Shown: one piece after another, positions 45,485-54,241 of the stretch
Layout of the letters: each line of letters begins with the position of its first letter
How positions within the stretch are numbered: position 1 is the stretch's first letter
Assembly (NCBI RefSeq): GCF_007829885.1
Contig: NZ_VIWW01000001.1
Span: 2,232,001-2,296,000 of the forward strand
From: Streptomyces brevispora
Lineage (GTDB): Bacteria > Actinomycetota > Actinomycetes > Streptomycetales > Streptomycetaceae
Direction of reading: 5' to 3'
DNA: 64,000 nt
Notes under the pieces: generated by a model
What the model saw: the letters and a program-made list of their open reading frames with translations, nothing else
The model's database searches: none
Told to the model about the DNA's origin: nothing
Program-made: the position numbers and the translations under genes

Positions 45485-45940
45485 ATGGCCAGGCCCACGG
45501 ACGAAGTGGAGTACGAGCAGATGCTGCTCGCGCGACACGATCTCGCGCACCACCGGGGCGGGCGGCACAAGTACGCCCTCATGGAGCGGAGCGCCTACAT
45601 CCTGCTGAGTCGCATCCGGATCCAGGGGCCCATGTCCAACGGCGAACTGAGCGAGGCCTTCGGTCTCGACGCCTCCACCCTCAACCGCCAGACAGCCGCG
45701 GTGACACGAGCCGGACTGGCCGAACGCATCCCGGATCCCGGGGGCGGCATGGCCCGTAAATTCCGCATCACCGACAAGGGCGCCAAGCTCCTCGACCAAG
45801 AGCGCGAACGCGTCGTGCGCTCCCTCGACCAGATCATGAACGACTGGCCGGACGAGGACATCGCCGCCTTCGCCGGTTACCTCAAGCGCTTCAACAGCGG
45901 CATCGAGCACCTGTCCAAGCGCCCCTGGCCGCGCCCCTGA
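45485..45940 (+). CDS. MarR-family regulator
   Basis: 151 residues. ATG 45485 is chosen because AGGAGG lies about 9 bases upstream; earlier in-frame ATGs (45380, 45422) fall in the operator region. MarR winged helix: YALMERSAYILLSRI, GPMSNGELSEAFGLDASTLN (recognition helix), RQTAAVTRAGLAERIPDPGG and the wing ARKFRITDKGAKLLDQERER. It probably represses itself and the divergent MFS pump. The 3' end is part of a 26-bp tandem repeat. Confidence 0.92.
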   Translation: MARPTDEVEYEQMLLARHDLAHHRGGRHKYALMERSAYILLSRIRIQGPMSNGELSEAFGLDASTLNRQTAAVTRAGLAERIPDPGGGMARKFRITDKGAKLLDQERERVVRSLDQIMNDWPDEDIAAFAGYLKRFNSGIEHLSKRPWPRP

Positions 45941-45994
45941 CCCCGCGCGACCGACCGCGCCCCTGACCCCGCGCGACCGACCGCGCCCCTGCCC
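45929..45994. repeat. 26-bp tandem repeat at the end of the marR gene
   Basis: The unit beginning CCGCGCCCCTGACCCCGCGC is present twice in full (45929-45954 and 45955-45980) and a third time in part. The first copy includes the last codons and stop of the MarR gene, so the repeat duplicates the gene end. No further function seen up to 46156. Confidence 0.85.
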
Positions 45995-46156
45995 CCGGCC
46001 GGCCCACCACAAGCACGCATCCCGGGCCCCGGGCCCGCCCCCGCGCAACCGACCGCGACGCCCGCACTCCCGACCGCGACGCCCGCTCGGCCCCCCGGTC
46101 CCCATCAGCCTCCGGTTCCCCTCGCTCCCCCGGTCCCCCTCAGCCCCTGATCCTCC

Positions 46157-47050
46157 TCAGTCCTCCGCAGTCCCGGCCCGGCCGGTGAGCGCCGCCAGCG
46201 AATTACGGACATGCGCCATGTGCGCCTGTACCTCCTCGCGGCCCTCCTCGTGCTCGCGGAGAATCCGCTCCGTCTCCCGCGCCACCCGCTCCTCGCGCAC
46301 CCGGGCGGCCGCGATCAGCTCCGCGCCCCGTGCCTCGGCGTCCTCCTGGCCGTGCCGCGCGGCCTCCGCCGTCTCGGCCAGTGCCCGGCGTGCCTCGGCC
46401 AGTACGGCCTCCGCCCGCCCGGTGAGCTCCGTGAGCTCCGCGGACTGCGCCGACTCCGCGTCCGCGAGCCCCCGCTCGGCGCTCTTCCACCGCTCGGCGT
46501 GCTCCTGCTTCTGGTGCGCCAGCACGCTCGCCGTACGACTGCGGGTCGCCTCCAGCGCGGCGTCCGCCTCCTCGCGGGTCGCCGACGCCTCCAACCGGGC
46601 CGCGGTCAGCGCCTCGCCGGCCGACCCCTCGGCCTCGGTCAGCAGTTGCTCGGCCCGGGCCGACGCGGCCGCCCGCATCGCCTCCGCGTCCGCACGGGCC
46701 GACTCGCGCAACGCCCGCGCCGCCTCGTCCACCGCGTCCCGCACGGACTGCGCATCCTCCAGCGCGGCACCCCGCACGGACTCCGCCTCCCCCTGGGCGA
46801 GCGCCAGGATCTCCTGCGCCCGCTCCCCCAGCGACGCGTAGTCCTGCGGCGCCAGCACGGCGACGGCCTCGTCCAGCCGCGCCGACTCCGCGATCAGCTC
46901 CTCCAACCGCGCCGTCAGCCGCGCCACCTGCTCCTGGGCCTCGTCCCGCTCGGCGGACAGCGCGGCCACCGCGCGGTCCACCTGCTCCGGACGGTAGCCA
47001 CGTCCGCGCACCCCGACGAAGCCGTGCGCGGACACCGGTGCAGAACTCAT
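46157..47050 (-). CDS. Coiled-coil cytoskeletal protein, FilP/cellulose-binding-protein-like
   Basis: 297 residues from ATG 47050 (AGAGG about 9 bases upstream). A short N-terminal DivIVA-like segment (GFVGVRGRGYRPEQVDRAVA) is followed by an almost continuous Ala/Glu/Arg-rich coiled coil to the C-terminus, with no Cys or Trp-rich domain apart from one Trp. Streptomyces proteins of this type, annotated as cellulose-binding proteins, include FilP, an intermediate-filament-like protein that interacts with DivIVA at hyphal tips. This gene is a FilP-type paralogue by layout and length; a role in polar growth or cell stiffness is inferred. Confidence 0.82.
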   Translation of the reverse strand: MSSAPVSAHGFVGVRGRGYRPEQVDRAVAALSAERDEAQEQVARLTARLEELIAESARLDEAVAVLAPQDYASLGERAQEILALAQGEAESVRGAALEDAQSVRDAVDEAARALRESARADAEAMRAAASARAEQLLTEAEGSAGEALTAARLEASATREEADAALEATRSRTASVLAHQKQEHAERWKSAERGLADAESAQSAELTELTGRAEAVLAEARRALAETAEAARHGQEDAEARGAELIAAARVREERVARETERILREHEEGREEVQAHMAHVRNSLAALTGRAGTAED

Positions 47051-47255
47051 CCTTGACGCCTCTTTCCGACTCTCCGACCCGATCCGACCATCGAGCAATA
47101 CGTCAAGGATGCGGCAATTGGCTGAGAAGTCGGAATCCTTTCGATGCTTTCCGGACGGAAGCGACGGGCGTCACAGACGGCAAAGGCGTGGCGCCCCACC
47201 CCCCAGCAGGGGACGGGGCGCCACGCCCAATGAAGTGCTACGACGGGCCGAACGA

Positions 47256-49733
47256 TCAGATCAGGCCGTCCCACATCTGCTCCAGCAGCACCGACCACCA
47301 GCTCTCCGGCGACGCGAGCGACGCCGGGTCCAGTGCGACGAGCTGGGCCTGGAAGTCGACCGTCCAGCGGCCGGCCTGCTCCGGGTTGAGCCCGTACCGA
47401 AGCCGCCACATCCGGCCCAGCAGGGCCATCGAACGGGTGAACTCCGGCAGCCCGGTGTTCACGAACTGCGGCGGCACCGGCTGCCCGCCGGGACCCGCCT
47501 CCACCGGCACGGCCACGATGTTCGCCGTCCCGTACTGGACACAGATCGCCCGGCCGAAGTCCGAACCCATCACGAGGTACGACCCCGCGTCGGGCGCGGG
47601 CTGCACCTGGCGCTGCACGGCCAGCTCGGCCAGCGTCGGCACCACCGGCTGCCCCGGCTGCGCCCAGAAGAACGGCCCGAAGTCGGCCGGCAGCCCCGCC
47701 CACACCAGGGTCCGCGCCACGACATCCGGCACCCCCTGCCGGGAGACCGCGCGCTGGTCGAAGCGCAGAATGCCCTGCGGACCGAAGGTCTGCAGCAGCT
47801 CCTCCGCCATGGCCTCCGGCGGCACCGGCATCGCGGGCGGTATCTGGGGCAGCGGCGCCCGCACCGGCGCCGGACGCGCCGGACCGTCCGCGACCTGGTG
47901 CAGCTCGCCCTGGTGGGTGAGCAGATGCTGCATGCCCTGCTGCCGGCTCGCGTGATCGGTGCCGTACGGGGCGACGCTGGTGATCCGCACCTGCGGCCAG
48001 GTCTCCCGGATCATCCGGGCACAGTAACCACCCGGCAGCTCGCAGGACTCCAGCTCCGTGTGCAGCTCGATGACCTGCTGCGGCGGCACGTTCATGGCCC
48101 GCAGCTCGTGCAGCATCTGCCACTCCGGGTGCGGGGTCCCGGGCGCCGAACGGCGGATCAGCCGCTGCTCGCTGCCATCGGGTCCGCGGTAGCGCAGCAC
48201 GGCCTGGTAGCCGGGGCCGACGGTCGGCTGACCGGCGGGCGCCTGCGGATACCCGTACGCCGGCGGCGGTACGGCGCCGGGGGCGCCGCCCATCGGCGCA
48301 CCGGGCGGACCCGGCGGCTGCGGCGCGGACGGGCCCATCCGGGCCGGACCGGCGAGCACCGTCGCGGCATGGTGCACACCGCCACCGGGGGGCGGCGTGG
48401 CACCGGGAGGGCCAGGCGGCTGCGGGGCCGGCGGCCCCATCTGGCCGGGACCCGCGAGCATCGTCGCCGCGTGATGCGCACCGCCACCGGGGGGCGGCGT
48501 GGAACCGGGAGGGCCGGGCGGGCCGGGAGGCTGCGGGGCACCCGGGAAACCGGGAGGGCCAGGAGGACCGGGCGGCTGCGGAGCCGGCGGGCCGACCTGT
48601 CCGGGGGGCGCGAACATCGTGGCCGCCTGGTGCACGTCGCCACCGGGCGAGGGCGGACCGGGCGGCATCGGCGCACCCGGCGGGCCGGGCGGCCGGGGTG
48701 CGCCGGGCGGGCCCGGGTGCGGGGCGAGCTGCGTCGGCATGTACCCGCCCGCCGGGGCGCCGGGCGCACCCGGTCCCGAGGGCGGCGGCACCGGCGCACC
48801 CGGAATGCCGGGGGCACCGGGCGGCGGCGGAGTCGTCGAGCCCCCTCCGCGCGCGCCCCGCGGCGAGACGGGGGCCTTGCTGGTGGCCTCCTGCGAGATG
48901 TCCCCGGAACCTGACCCGCCGGGGCGGCCGGGGGCACCGGGCGCACCGGGCGCACCCGGAACCGGAGCCCCCGGACCCTGCGGGTCGAAACCGGGCACGA
49001 TCGCCGTCCGGGGCAACTGGCTGCCCCCGGACATCAGCGCGGTCGGTGCATCGGCCGACACCACCCTGGGCGGCGCGCCCTCGTCGTCCGCACCCGAGAG
49101 CGGCGGCGCGAACACCGTGGCCGGCATCCCCACCCCCTCGGCGTCGGAGTCGGCGTTGGTATCGGTCCCCGCCCACGGCGTGGCCCCGACCGGCGGCTGC
49201 GGCGCGGACGCCGGAACCCCCTCGTACGCGGTGGGCTCGTAGGCGCCCGGCCCGTCCGGCCGGGGAGCAGAAGAAACGGGAGAAGGGGGAGCAGGGGCGG
49301 CGGGCGTCCGCGGCGGCACCGGCTCCCCGGCGCGTTCCGCCCGCCGGTCCGGAATACCCAGCTTGTCCGCCGCCTCCTGGAGCCACTCCGGCGGGCTCAA
49401 CAGGAACGACGTCTGATTCAGATCGATGCGCTGCGGCGGCTCCGGGGCAGCCTGCGCCACATCCGGAGCGCTGTACTCCTCCTCGTACCGCCGGATCACC
49501 TCACCGACCGGCAGCCCCGGCCACAACGTCGCCTCACCGCTGTCCCGGGCGATCACCAGCCGCTGTCGGCCACCGTCCGAGACCGGACCCTCGGCCCGGT
49601 CCTCGGCCCACACCACAAAACCCAGCTCGAACTCACGTACCCGCACCTCGCGGTGCTGATACGCCGCAACGTCACCGTTGACCCACTCGTCCGCGCGCTC
49701 CTGCGCCTGCGCAAAGGTCACCATCGCGCTCAC
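47256..49733 (-). CDS. SUKH-4-like protein with deaminase-like motif and Pro/Gly-rich linker
   Basis: 825 residues; GTG 49733 overlaps the stop of the SUKH-1 gene (GTGA), ATG 49724 is an alternative. An N-terminal domain of about 120 residues (VTFAQAQERADEWVNGDV...LVIARDSGEATLWPG) ends in a very long Pro/Gly-rich linker (about 150-490) with near-identical modules such as AHHAATMLAGPGQMGPPAPQ. Then HPEWQMLHELRAMNVPPQQV, IELHTELESCELPGGYCARM resembles the zinc site of toxin-type nucleic-acid deaminases (HxE and two Cys). The C-terminal third (LVWAGLPADFGPFFWA...YLVMGSDFGRAICV...FVNTGLPEFTRSMALL) looks like a SUKH-4 immunity domain. Toxin and immunity functions may thus share one polypeptide, or the deaminase is inactive. 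Confidence 0.75.
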   Translation of the reverse strand: MSAMVTFAQAQERADEWVNGDVAAYQHREVRVREFELGFVVWAEDRAEGPVSDGGRQRLVIARDSGEATLWPGLPVGEVIRRYEEEYSAPDVAQAAPEPPQRIDLNQTSFLLSPPEWLQEAADKLGIPDRRAERAGEPVPPRTPAAPAPPSPVSSAPRPDGPGAYEPTAYEGVPASAPQPPVGATPWAGTDTNADSDAEGVGMPATVFAPPLSGADDEGAPPRVVSADAPTALMSGGSQLPRTAIVPGFDPQGPGAPVPGAPGAPGAPGRPGGSGSGDISQEATSKAPVSPRGARGGGSTTPPPPGAPGIPGAPVPPPSGPGAPGAPAGGYMPTQLAPHPGPPGAPRPPGPPGAPMPPGPPSPGGDVHQAATMFAPPGQVGPPAPQPPGPPGPPGFPGAPQPPGPPGPPGSTPPPGGGAHHAATMLAGPGQMGPPAPQPPGPPGATPPPGGGVHHAATVLAGPARMGPSAPQPPGPPGAPMGGAPGAVPPPAYGYPQAPAGQPTVGPGYQAVLRYRGPDGSEQRLIRRSAPGTPHPEWQMLHELRAMNVPPQQVIELHTELESCELPGGYCARMIRETWPQVRITSVAPYGTDHASRQQGMQHLLTHQGELHQVADGPARPAPVRAPLPQIPPAMPVPPEAMAEELLQTFGPQGILRFDQRAVSRQGVPDVVARTLVWAGLPADFGPFFWAQPGQPVVPTLAELAVQRQVQPAPDAGSYLVMGSDFGRAICVQYGTANIVAVPVEAGPGGQPVPPQFVNTGLPEFTRSMALLGRMWRLRYGLNPEQAGRWTVDFQAQLVALDPASLASPESWWSVLLEQMWDGLI

Positions 49734-50707
49734 CCCTCCACCGGGACCGCGCGCGCGAAGCCGCCGTCCACCATCAGGTTCGCCACCGTCTCCAGCTCCG
49801 GCGGATTACCCGCGAGACGCTGCAGAAAGGCATCGAAATCCGCACCGCACGGCAACAGCAGCCGGTCCACCCGCTCCTGGACACTCCAGCCGTCCCGGTC
49901 CCGCGCGTCGTCGTACGCGCAGAACCAGACCGAACCGATGGCCTGGCCCCGGACCTTCACCGCGAGGATGCCGCCCTGGACGAAACCGACCCCCAGGTAG
50001 TCCTTGGTCAGATGGTCCCGCAGGCACTTGTTGACGTACACCAGGTCGTTCACGGCGGCTTCCTCGCGCACCGTGAAGAACGGCTGGTCGACCAGGAGAC
50101 CCAGCTCCGCGTCGAGCGCCGCACCGACCGGGGCCGAACCGCCGGCCGCCTTCAGGAACGAACGGTACGCACCGGGCAGCCGGTAACCGAGGTCCTCCTC
50201 GACGCCCTGGACCTGCTGCTCGCTCACCGCCACGGCCCCCTTCGGGAGCCGGAAGTGCGCGGGCCGCGTCTCCTGGAGCGGGCGCGTTCCCCGCTTGTCC
50301 TGGTCCACCGCGGTCGTCGCCAGCCCGCCGTGATGCCGCAACAGCGCCTTCACCTCGACCGGAACCAGCTCCATCCGCCGGCCGCCCGGCACGTGGTGCC
50401 AGGTCCAGCCGTGCGGGGTGGCCACCGCCGGAATCGTGTCCCACAGCTCATGGCCGGTGGCCGCCAGTGCCGCGTTCGCCGACACGTAGTCCGTGAGCCG
50501 CAGTTCATCGACGCCGAAGCCCTGCGGGGGCTCGGCGATCTCGGCGGCGGCGCGCGCGTACGGCGCGAACTCCGGACAGCCGTTCCCGTCCATGCGCACA
50601 CCTCTGGGGTGGCGGGACGCCCGGACCGGATCCGGGAAGTGCACGAGCTGCCCGGCGTAGGCCCCGTTCGGTGGCGCGGCTTGCTGCCCGAGCCGGCCTG
50701 TCGTCAT
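49730..50707 (-). CDS. SMI1/KNR4 (SUKH-1) family protein
   Basis: 325 residues from ATG 50707 with AGGGGG about 10 bases upstream. The C-terminal half is a SUKH-1 domain: VSEQQVQGVEEDLGYRLPGA, YRSFLKAAGGSAPVG, then LLVDQPFFTVREE and VNDLVYVNKCLRDHL...FCAYDDARDRDGWSV. SUKH proteins commonly serve as immunity proteins against nuclease and deaminase toxins. The N-terminal part (VDELRLTDYVSANAALAATG) is uncharacterised. It is coupled to the SUKH-4-like gene and close to a YwqJ deaminase gene on the other strand. Confidence 0.85.
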   Translation of the reverse strand: MTTGRLGQQAAPPNGAYAGQLVHFPDPVRASRHPRGVRMDGNGCPEFAPYARAAAEIAEPPQGFGVDELRLTDYVSANAALAATGHELWDTIPAVATPHGWTWHHVPGGRRMELVPVEVKALLRHHGGLATTAVDQDKRGTRPLQETRPAHFRLPKGAVAVSEQQVQGVEEDLGYRLPGAYRSFLKAAGGSAPVGAALDAELGLLVDQPFFTVREEAAVNDLVYVNKCLRDHLTKDYLGVGFVQGGILAVKVRGQAIGSVWFCAYDDARDRDGWSVQERVDRLLLPCGADFDAFLQRLAGNPPELETVANLMVDGGFARAVPVEG

Positions 50708-51017
50708 GGCGGTTGCCCCCTGCTGCGTCTGACTGACTGATGAGGACCGACCTGCCCATGGGGGGCGGTCCCGGCACAGCCTATGCGGTGCCGCAAGACC
50801 GGGCCCCGCCCATCCGGCCCCCCGGCCACTTCCGTCACGAACCGTCACAACGCTGGTCCGGATGAGCGACGGCGAGGCCGCTCCCGCGCGACACGCACAC
50901 ACATTTCCCTGACCCAGCTTTCACACGACCCGACACATTTGGCAGGCTGTCACCCGCATACACGGGGGCGTGCACATTCCACAGCGGCCGCTGCGGGCAC
51001 GGGAGGGACACAGCACC
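50708..51017. other. Divergent promoter region between SUKH-1 and YwqJ genes
   Basis: 310 bp without a gene. It should hold the promoters of both the minus-strand SUKH pair and the plus-strand YwqJ/SUKH-3 pair. A direct repeat CCGTCAC (about 50833 and 50843, 10 bp apart) is the only clear motif; no obvious -10/-35 pair. Confidence 0.4.
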
Positions 51018-51554
51018 ATGCACACCGCACACTCTGCACACACCGTCACATCCGGGGACCCACGACTCAGCTGGAGCAGCACCGAAACCAGTCACGCACC
51101 CCGACTGACCCACCGCCGCGACGGCATCCTGCCCGCGGTGGCCGCAGCGCTGTCCGTACGCGGCGAGACGCTCACCTGCACCGCGGGCAAGGGCGACCAG
51201 CCACCCGTACTGCACCACCTCGTCCAGGACTTCCTCGACACCCTCACCAGCGGCCAGCGGGAACGCTTCACCGGCCGCTGCCCCGAAGCGATACTGCTCT
51301 CCAGGCACCTCACCGCCACCGAGACCGGCCGCTCCAAGCGGGCCCAGCGCAAGCCCCTCACCAACGGCGAGGCCCGCCGCGCGCTCAAGCACGCCCGGCT
51401 CACCGCACGCCGCATCCGCGAGGACGGCGACCCCCTGCACGGCAGCTACGCACCGCCCTGCCGCTCCTGCTCGGTGATGCTCGCCCACTTCGGCGTACGT
51501 CCCGTCGACCTCACCACGACCGGAGCGGCGACCACCACCGCCGAGAAGGGCTGA
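51018..51554 (+). CDS. YwqJ-related deaminase (toxin-type)
   Basis: 178 residues from ATG 51018 with GGGAGGG upstream. The zinc-dependent nucleic-acid deaminase fold of polymorphic toxins is recognised by FTGRCPEAILLSRHL (Cys and catalytic Glu) and, further on, GSYAPPCRSCSVMLAHFGV (the PCxxC zinc ligands). The N-terminal 60 residues (HRRDGILPAVAAALSVRGE) fit the family. No signal peptide or large delivery domain is attached, so it may act inside the cell. It lies 10 bp before a SUKH-3 gene, as expected for a toxin-immunity pair. Confidence 0.9.
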   Translation: MHTAHSAHTVTSGDPRLSWSSTETSHAPRLTHRRDGILPAVAAALSVRGETLTCTAGKGDQPPVLHHLVQDFLDTLTSGQRERFTGRCPEAILLSRHLTATETGRSKRAQRKPLTNGEARRALKHARLTARRIREDGDPLHGSYAPPCRSCSVMLAHFGVRPVDLTTTGAATTTAEKG

Positions 51555-51564
51555 ACGCGCCCCC

Positions 51565-52098
51565 ATGGCCGACCGAAACGACCTCCCCGAACAGGCGGGC
51601 CCGGCGAACCACGACCGCCACGCCGCCACCCGCTTCCCCGCCGCCGTCGACGCCGCCCTGCGCACCGCCGGCTGGCAGCCCGGCCGCTGGGACATCCGCC
51701 AGGCCGAGGAGTGGGCCGACGCGCTGCGCCTGCACGCGTCGCCGGCCGGCCACCAGCACGCCGTCTTCCCGGCAGCCGTGGAGGCCTGGGCCGAATTCGG
51801 CGGCCTGCACATCACCGCGGCCGCGCCCGGCCGCCAGATCGCACCGGCGGCGGTACGGATCGACCCCCTGCGCGGACTGCACCTGGCCCGGACCCTGGCG
51901 GACCTCGGGCGCGCCCTGGAGACCGAGGTCGCGCCGCTGGGCGATGAAGGGGACGGGCACGCGGTGCTCGCGATCGACATCGAGGGGCGGGTCTACAGCG
52001 TCGACCACACGGGTGACTGGTACCTGGGTCCGGACATCGACAAGGCCCTGTCCACCCTGGTCACGGGAACCCAGCCGGACCGCCTGACCTCGGCCTGA
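51565..52098 (+). CDS. SUKH-3 domain immunity-type protein
   Basis: 177 residues. Nearly the whole protein is a SUKH-3 domain: FPAAVDAALRTAGWQPGRWD, HAVFPAAVEAWAEFGGLHI, VRIDPLRGLHLARTLADLG, PLGDEGDGHAVLAIDIEGRV and YSVDHTGDWYLGPDIDKAL. SUKH-3 proteins usually neutralise YwqJ-type deaminases encoded next to them, and here the gene follows the YwqJ gene by 10 bp. Short GC-rich direct repeats follow, e.g. a 21-bp copy at 52104-52124 and 52168-52188. Confidence 0.9.
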   Translation: MADRNDLPEQAGPANHDRHAATRFPAAVDAALRTAGWQPGRWDIRQAEEWADALRLHASPAGHQHAVFPAAVEAWAEFGGLHITAAAPGRQIAPAAVRIDPLRGLHLARTLADLGRALETEVAPLGDEGDGHAVLAIDIEGRVYSVDHTGDWYLGPDIDKALSTLVTGTQPDRLTSA

Positions 52099-52204
52099 GC
52101 CCGCCTCGGGCCCGTCCGTCCACGGGCCGAGCCCGCCTCGGGCTGAGCCAACCTCGGCCCCGTCCATCCTCGGGCCCGTCCGTCCACGATCGCCGGACGG
52201 GCCG

Positions 52205-52226
52205 GAGAGCGCCCGGACGCGCTCTC
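52205..52226. terminator. Hairpin between SUKH-3 and histidine kinase genes
   Basis: An 8-bp stem GAGAGCGC / GCGCTCTC with a 6-base loop lies between convergent genes and touches the stop of the kinase gene. Confidence 0.5.
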
Positions 52227-53532
52227 AGGCTCCGGCCCCGCCGGCGTCCGGCAGGACCGCCGACACCCGGAAGCCGCCCGCGTCCGTCGGGCCGGAGACG
52301 AAGACCCCGCCCAGACCCAGCACCCGCTCCCGCATGCCCACCAGACCGTTGCCCCCACTGGGCAACCCCGCATCCGCCGTGCCCGAGTCCGAGGGGCCGT
52401 TCTCCACCTGCATGGCGACCTCCGCCCCCCGGTGCGCCAGCCGCACCCACGTCTTCGCACCGGCCGCGTGCTTGTGCACGTTCGTCAGGGCCTCCTGCAC
52501 GACCCGGTACGCCGTCTGCTCGACCTCGGGCGGGTACGGACGCGTCTCGCCCTCCACCGAGAGCTCCACCGTCATCCCCGCCGCCCGCGACTCCCCGACC
52601 AGCGTCTCCACCTCGTGCAGCCGGGGCCCGTCCTCCGGCGCGGCCGCGGCCACCCGGCCGACGGAGGCGAGCGGCACCTTGGTCACCCGGGCCGCCATCG
52701 GCTCGCCCGTGCGCAGCACCCCGAGCATCTCGCGCAACTCGGTCAGCGCCTGCCGCCCCATGTCACCGACCAGCGCCGCGTTGCGCACCGCCTTCGCCGG
52801 GTCCTTGGGCGCGACCGCCTGGAGCGCCGCGGCGTGGACCACCATCAGGCTCACCCGGTGGGCGACCACGTCGTGCATCTCCCGGGCGATCCGGGTCCGC
52901 TCCTCCGTGCGCGCCCACTCGGCCCGCTCCTCGGCCCGGTCCGCGAGCAGCGACAGCTCCCGCTCCAGCGAGTCAGCCCGCTCCCGCAGGCTCTCCATCA
53001 GCCGGCGCCGGGCCCCTATGTAGAGGCCGAACAGCACCGGCGGCGCGGCGAGCCCCACCGCCATGAAGAGGGACAGCATCGGGACGTACCAGTCGCCGGG
53101 CCCGAAGTCGGCACTGGCCGACACGCCTTGCCGCAGCCGTACGTACGTGACGATGAACGTGCCCACCAGGGACATGCTCATCAGCACCACGGTGATCCGC
53201 CGCGGCACGTCGGACGCGGCCAGCGTGTACAGGCCGACCAGGCCCATCAGGAAGCCCATCTCGGCCGGTGTCGTCGCGACGGACACCAGCACCACGGCGA
53301 TCGGCCACCGCCGGCGCACCAGCAGCACGGCCCCGGCGAAGAACCCGAACACCACCCCCAGAGGCACCGGCAGCCCGGTGTCCCCGGCGAATTCCACCCC
53401 TTCCAACCCGCACTCCAGCGCCGAGAACAGCGCCAGTCCGACATCCAGTGCGACGCTCCGTCGCCGTTCCCACCACCAGTAGCCGCGGGTGGTCGGTCCC
53501 GCCGCTTCCCGGTCTTCCCCCGTTGCGGTCAT
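52225..53532 (-). CDS. Sensor histidine kinase (HisKA_3 type), no adjacent response regulator
   Basis: 435 residues from ATG 53532. The N-terminal half has about five to six membrane helices (LDVGLALFSALECGL; VFGFFAGAVLLVRRRWPIAV; MGFLMGLVGLYTLAAS; ITVVLMSMSLVGTFIVTYV; MLSLFMAVGLAAPPVLFGLY). Then comes a coiled stretch and the dimerisation domain ARTEERTRIAREMHDVVAHR with phospho-acceptor His in MHD, and an HATPase domain (TAYRVVQEALTNVHKHA; GGNGLVGMRERVLGLGG). This is the NarL-partner kinase class, but no response regulator gene is next to it. Confidence 0.93.
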   Translation of the reverse strand: MTATGEDREAAGPTTRGYWWWERRRSVALDVGLALFSALECGLEGVEFAGDTGLPVPLGVVFGFFAGAVLLVRRRWPIAVVLVSVATTPAEMGFLMGLVGLYTLAASDVPRRITVVLMSMSLVGTFIVTYVRLRQGVSASADFGPGDWYVPMLSLFMAVGLAAPPVLFGLYIGARRRLMESLRERADSLERELSLLADRAEERAEWARTEERTRIAREMHDVVAHRVSLMVVHAAALQAVAPKDPAKAVRNAALVGDMGRQALTELREMLGVLRTGEPMAARVTKVPLASVGRVAAAAPEDGPRLHEVETLVGESRAAGMTVELSVEGETRPYPPEVEQTAYRVVQEALTNVHKHAAGAKTWVRLAHRGAEVAMQVENGPSDSGTADAGLPSGGNGLVGMRERVLGLGGVFVSGPTDAGGFRVSAVLPDAGGAGA

Positions 53533-53687
53533 GGCATCCAGCGTACGGGCGGGCGCACCTCATTTTCGGGTGACCTGAACAGCACGTCGCTCGTTCGAAC
53601 GGAGACGAAACGATCGGCGATCGCCCAAAATGGCGAATCGACCGCCCATTCGACCCATGCGTCCGTATTTCGGATATCGCTTGCCCC

Positions 53688-54075
53688 ATGACACACATCA
53701 CCAGCGAGTACGCCGACCTCGAGGGCCTTCGGGAGCGGGTCATCGCACCGCGCCGCGAGGGGCTGAGCGTCCGGCAGATCCGGGACCGCCCGCCTTCACG
53801 AGACGGCCGATGTGACGGACGCCGAGGATTTCCGGGCGGATGCGACGGGAGCACCGCGCACCGGCTTCATGGGGACGACCCTCGAAAAGCGCACCCCGAG
53901 GACCAACCGCAAGAACACGGGCGACACCTGTCACGGCCGCCTCGTCATCCGCGCGGTCAAGAGTGCGGAGCTCCATCGTCGCGGGAAAGGGGCTTGGTAC
54001 GGCATAGTGTTGAGTGCCGATCCGGCGAACCGGAACAATGTCCGGTTCAGTCGGAATCATTCCCCCATGGTGTAA
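53688..54075 (+). pseudogene. Internally deleted HTH-type gene
   Basis: The first 34 codons (LEGLRERVIAPRREGLSVRQ, then IRDR) match the N-terminal HTH of a common Streptomyces protein with a following catalytic-like body. After a frame change at about 53795 the sequence resumes with HETADVTDAEDFRADATG, then TTLEKRTPRTNRKNTGD, CHGRLVIRAVKSAELHRRGK and GAWYGIVLSA, which is that family's C-terminus. Roughly 140-180 residues between are missing. The frame ends at 54075, inside the tRNA-Gln gene. Confidence 0.75.
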
Positions 54076-54133
54076 TCAGGCAGCACTGCAAGTTTTGGTC
54101 TTGTATGTCCAGGTTCAAATCCTGGTGGGGGAG
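54061..54133 (+). tRNA. tRNA-Gln (anticodon TTG)
   Basis: A full cloverleaf can be drawn: acceptor TCCCCCA / TGGGGGA, D arm GTGT...GCAC, anticodon stem GCAAG / CTTGT with loop TTTTGGT (anticodon TTG), and T arm CCAGG-TTCAAAT-CCTGG. The CCA end is not encoded. A hairpin terminator follows. It lies just before glmU. Confidence 0.95.
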
Positions 54134-54142
54134 CAAGACATA

Positions 54143-54171
54143 CGGGCCCCGACCGAACCGGTCGGGGCCCG
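54143..54171 (+). terminator. Terminator downstream of tRNA-Gln
   Basis: A perfect 12-bp stem CGGGCCCCGACC / GGTCGGGGCCCG with a 5-base loop, 10 bases after the tRNA. Confidence 0.8.
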
Positions 54172-54241
54172 CACTCATGTCCGGCCCGGCGCCCCCCGGT
54201 ATCCTGCGGATGTCCATCACCCGAAGCCGAAGGGCATATCC

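Noticed and set aside
53740..54060. Minus-strand frame opposite the deleted HTH gene
   Set aside because: No homology and no ribosome binding site, whereas both ends of the plus-strand remnant match a known family.
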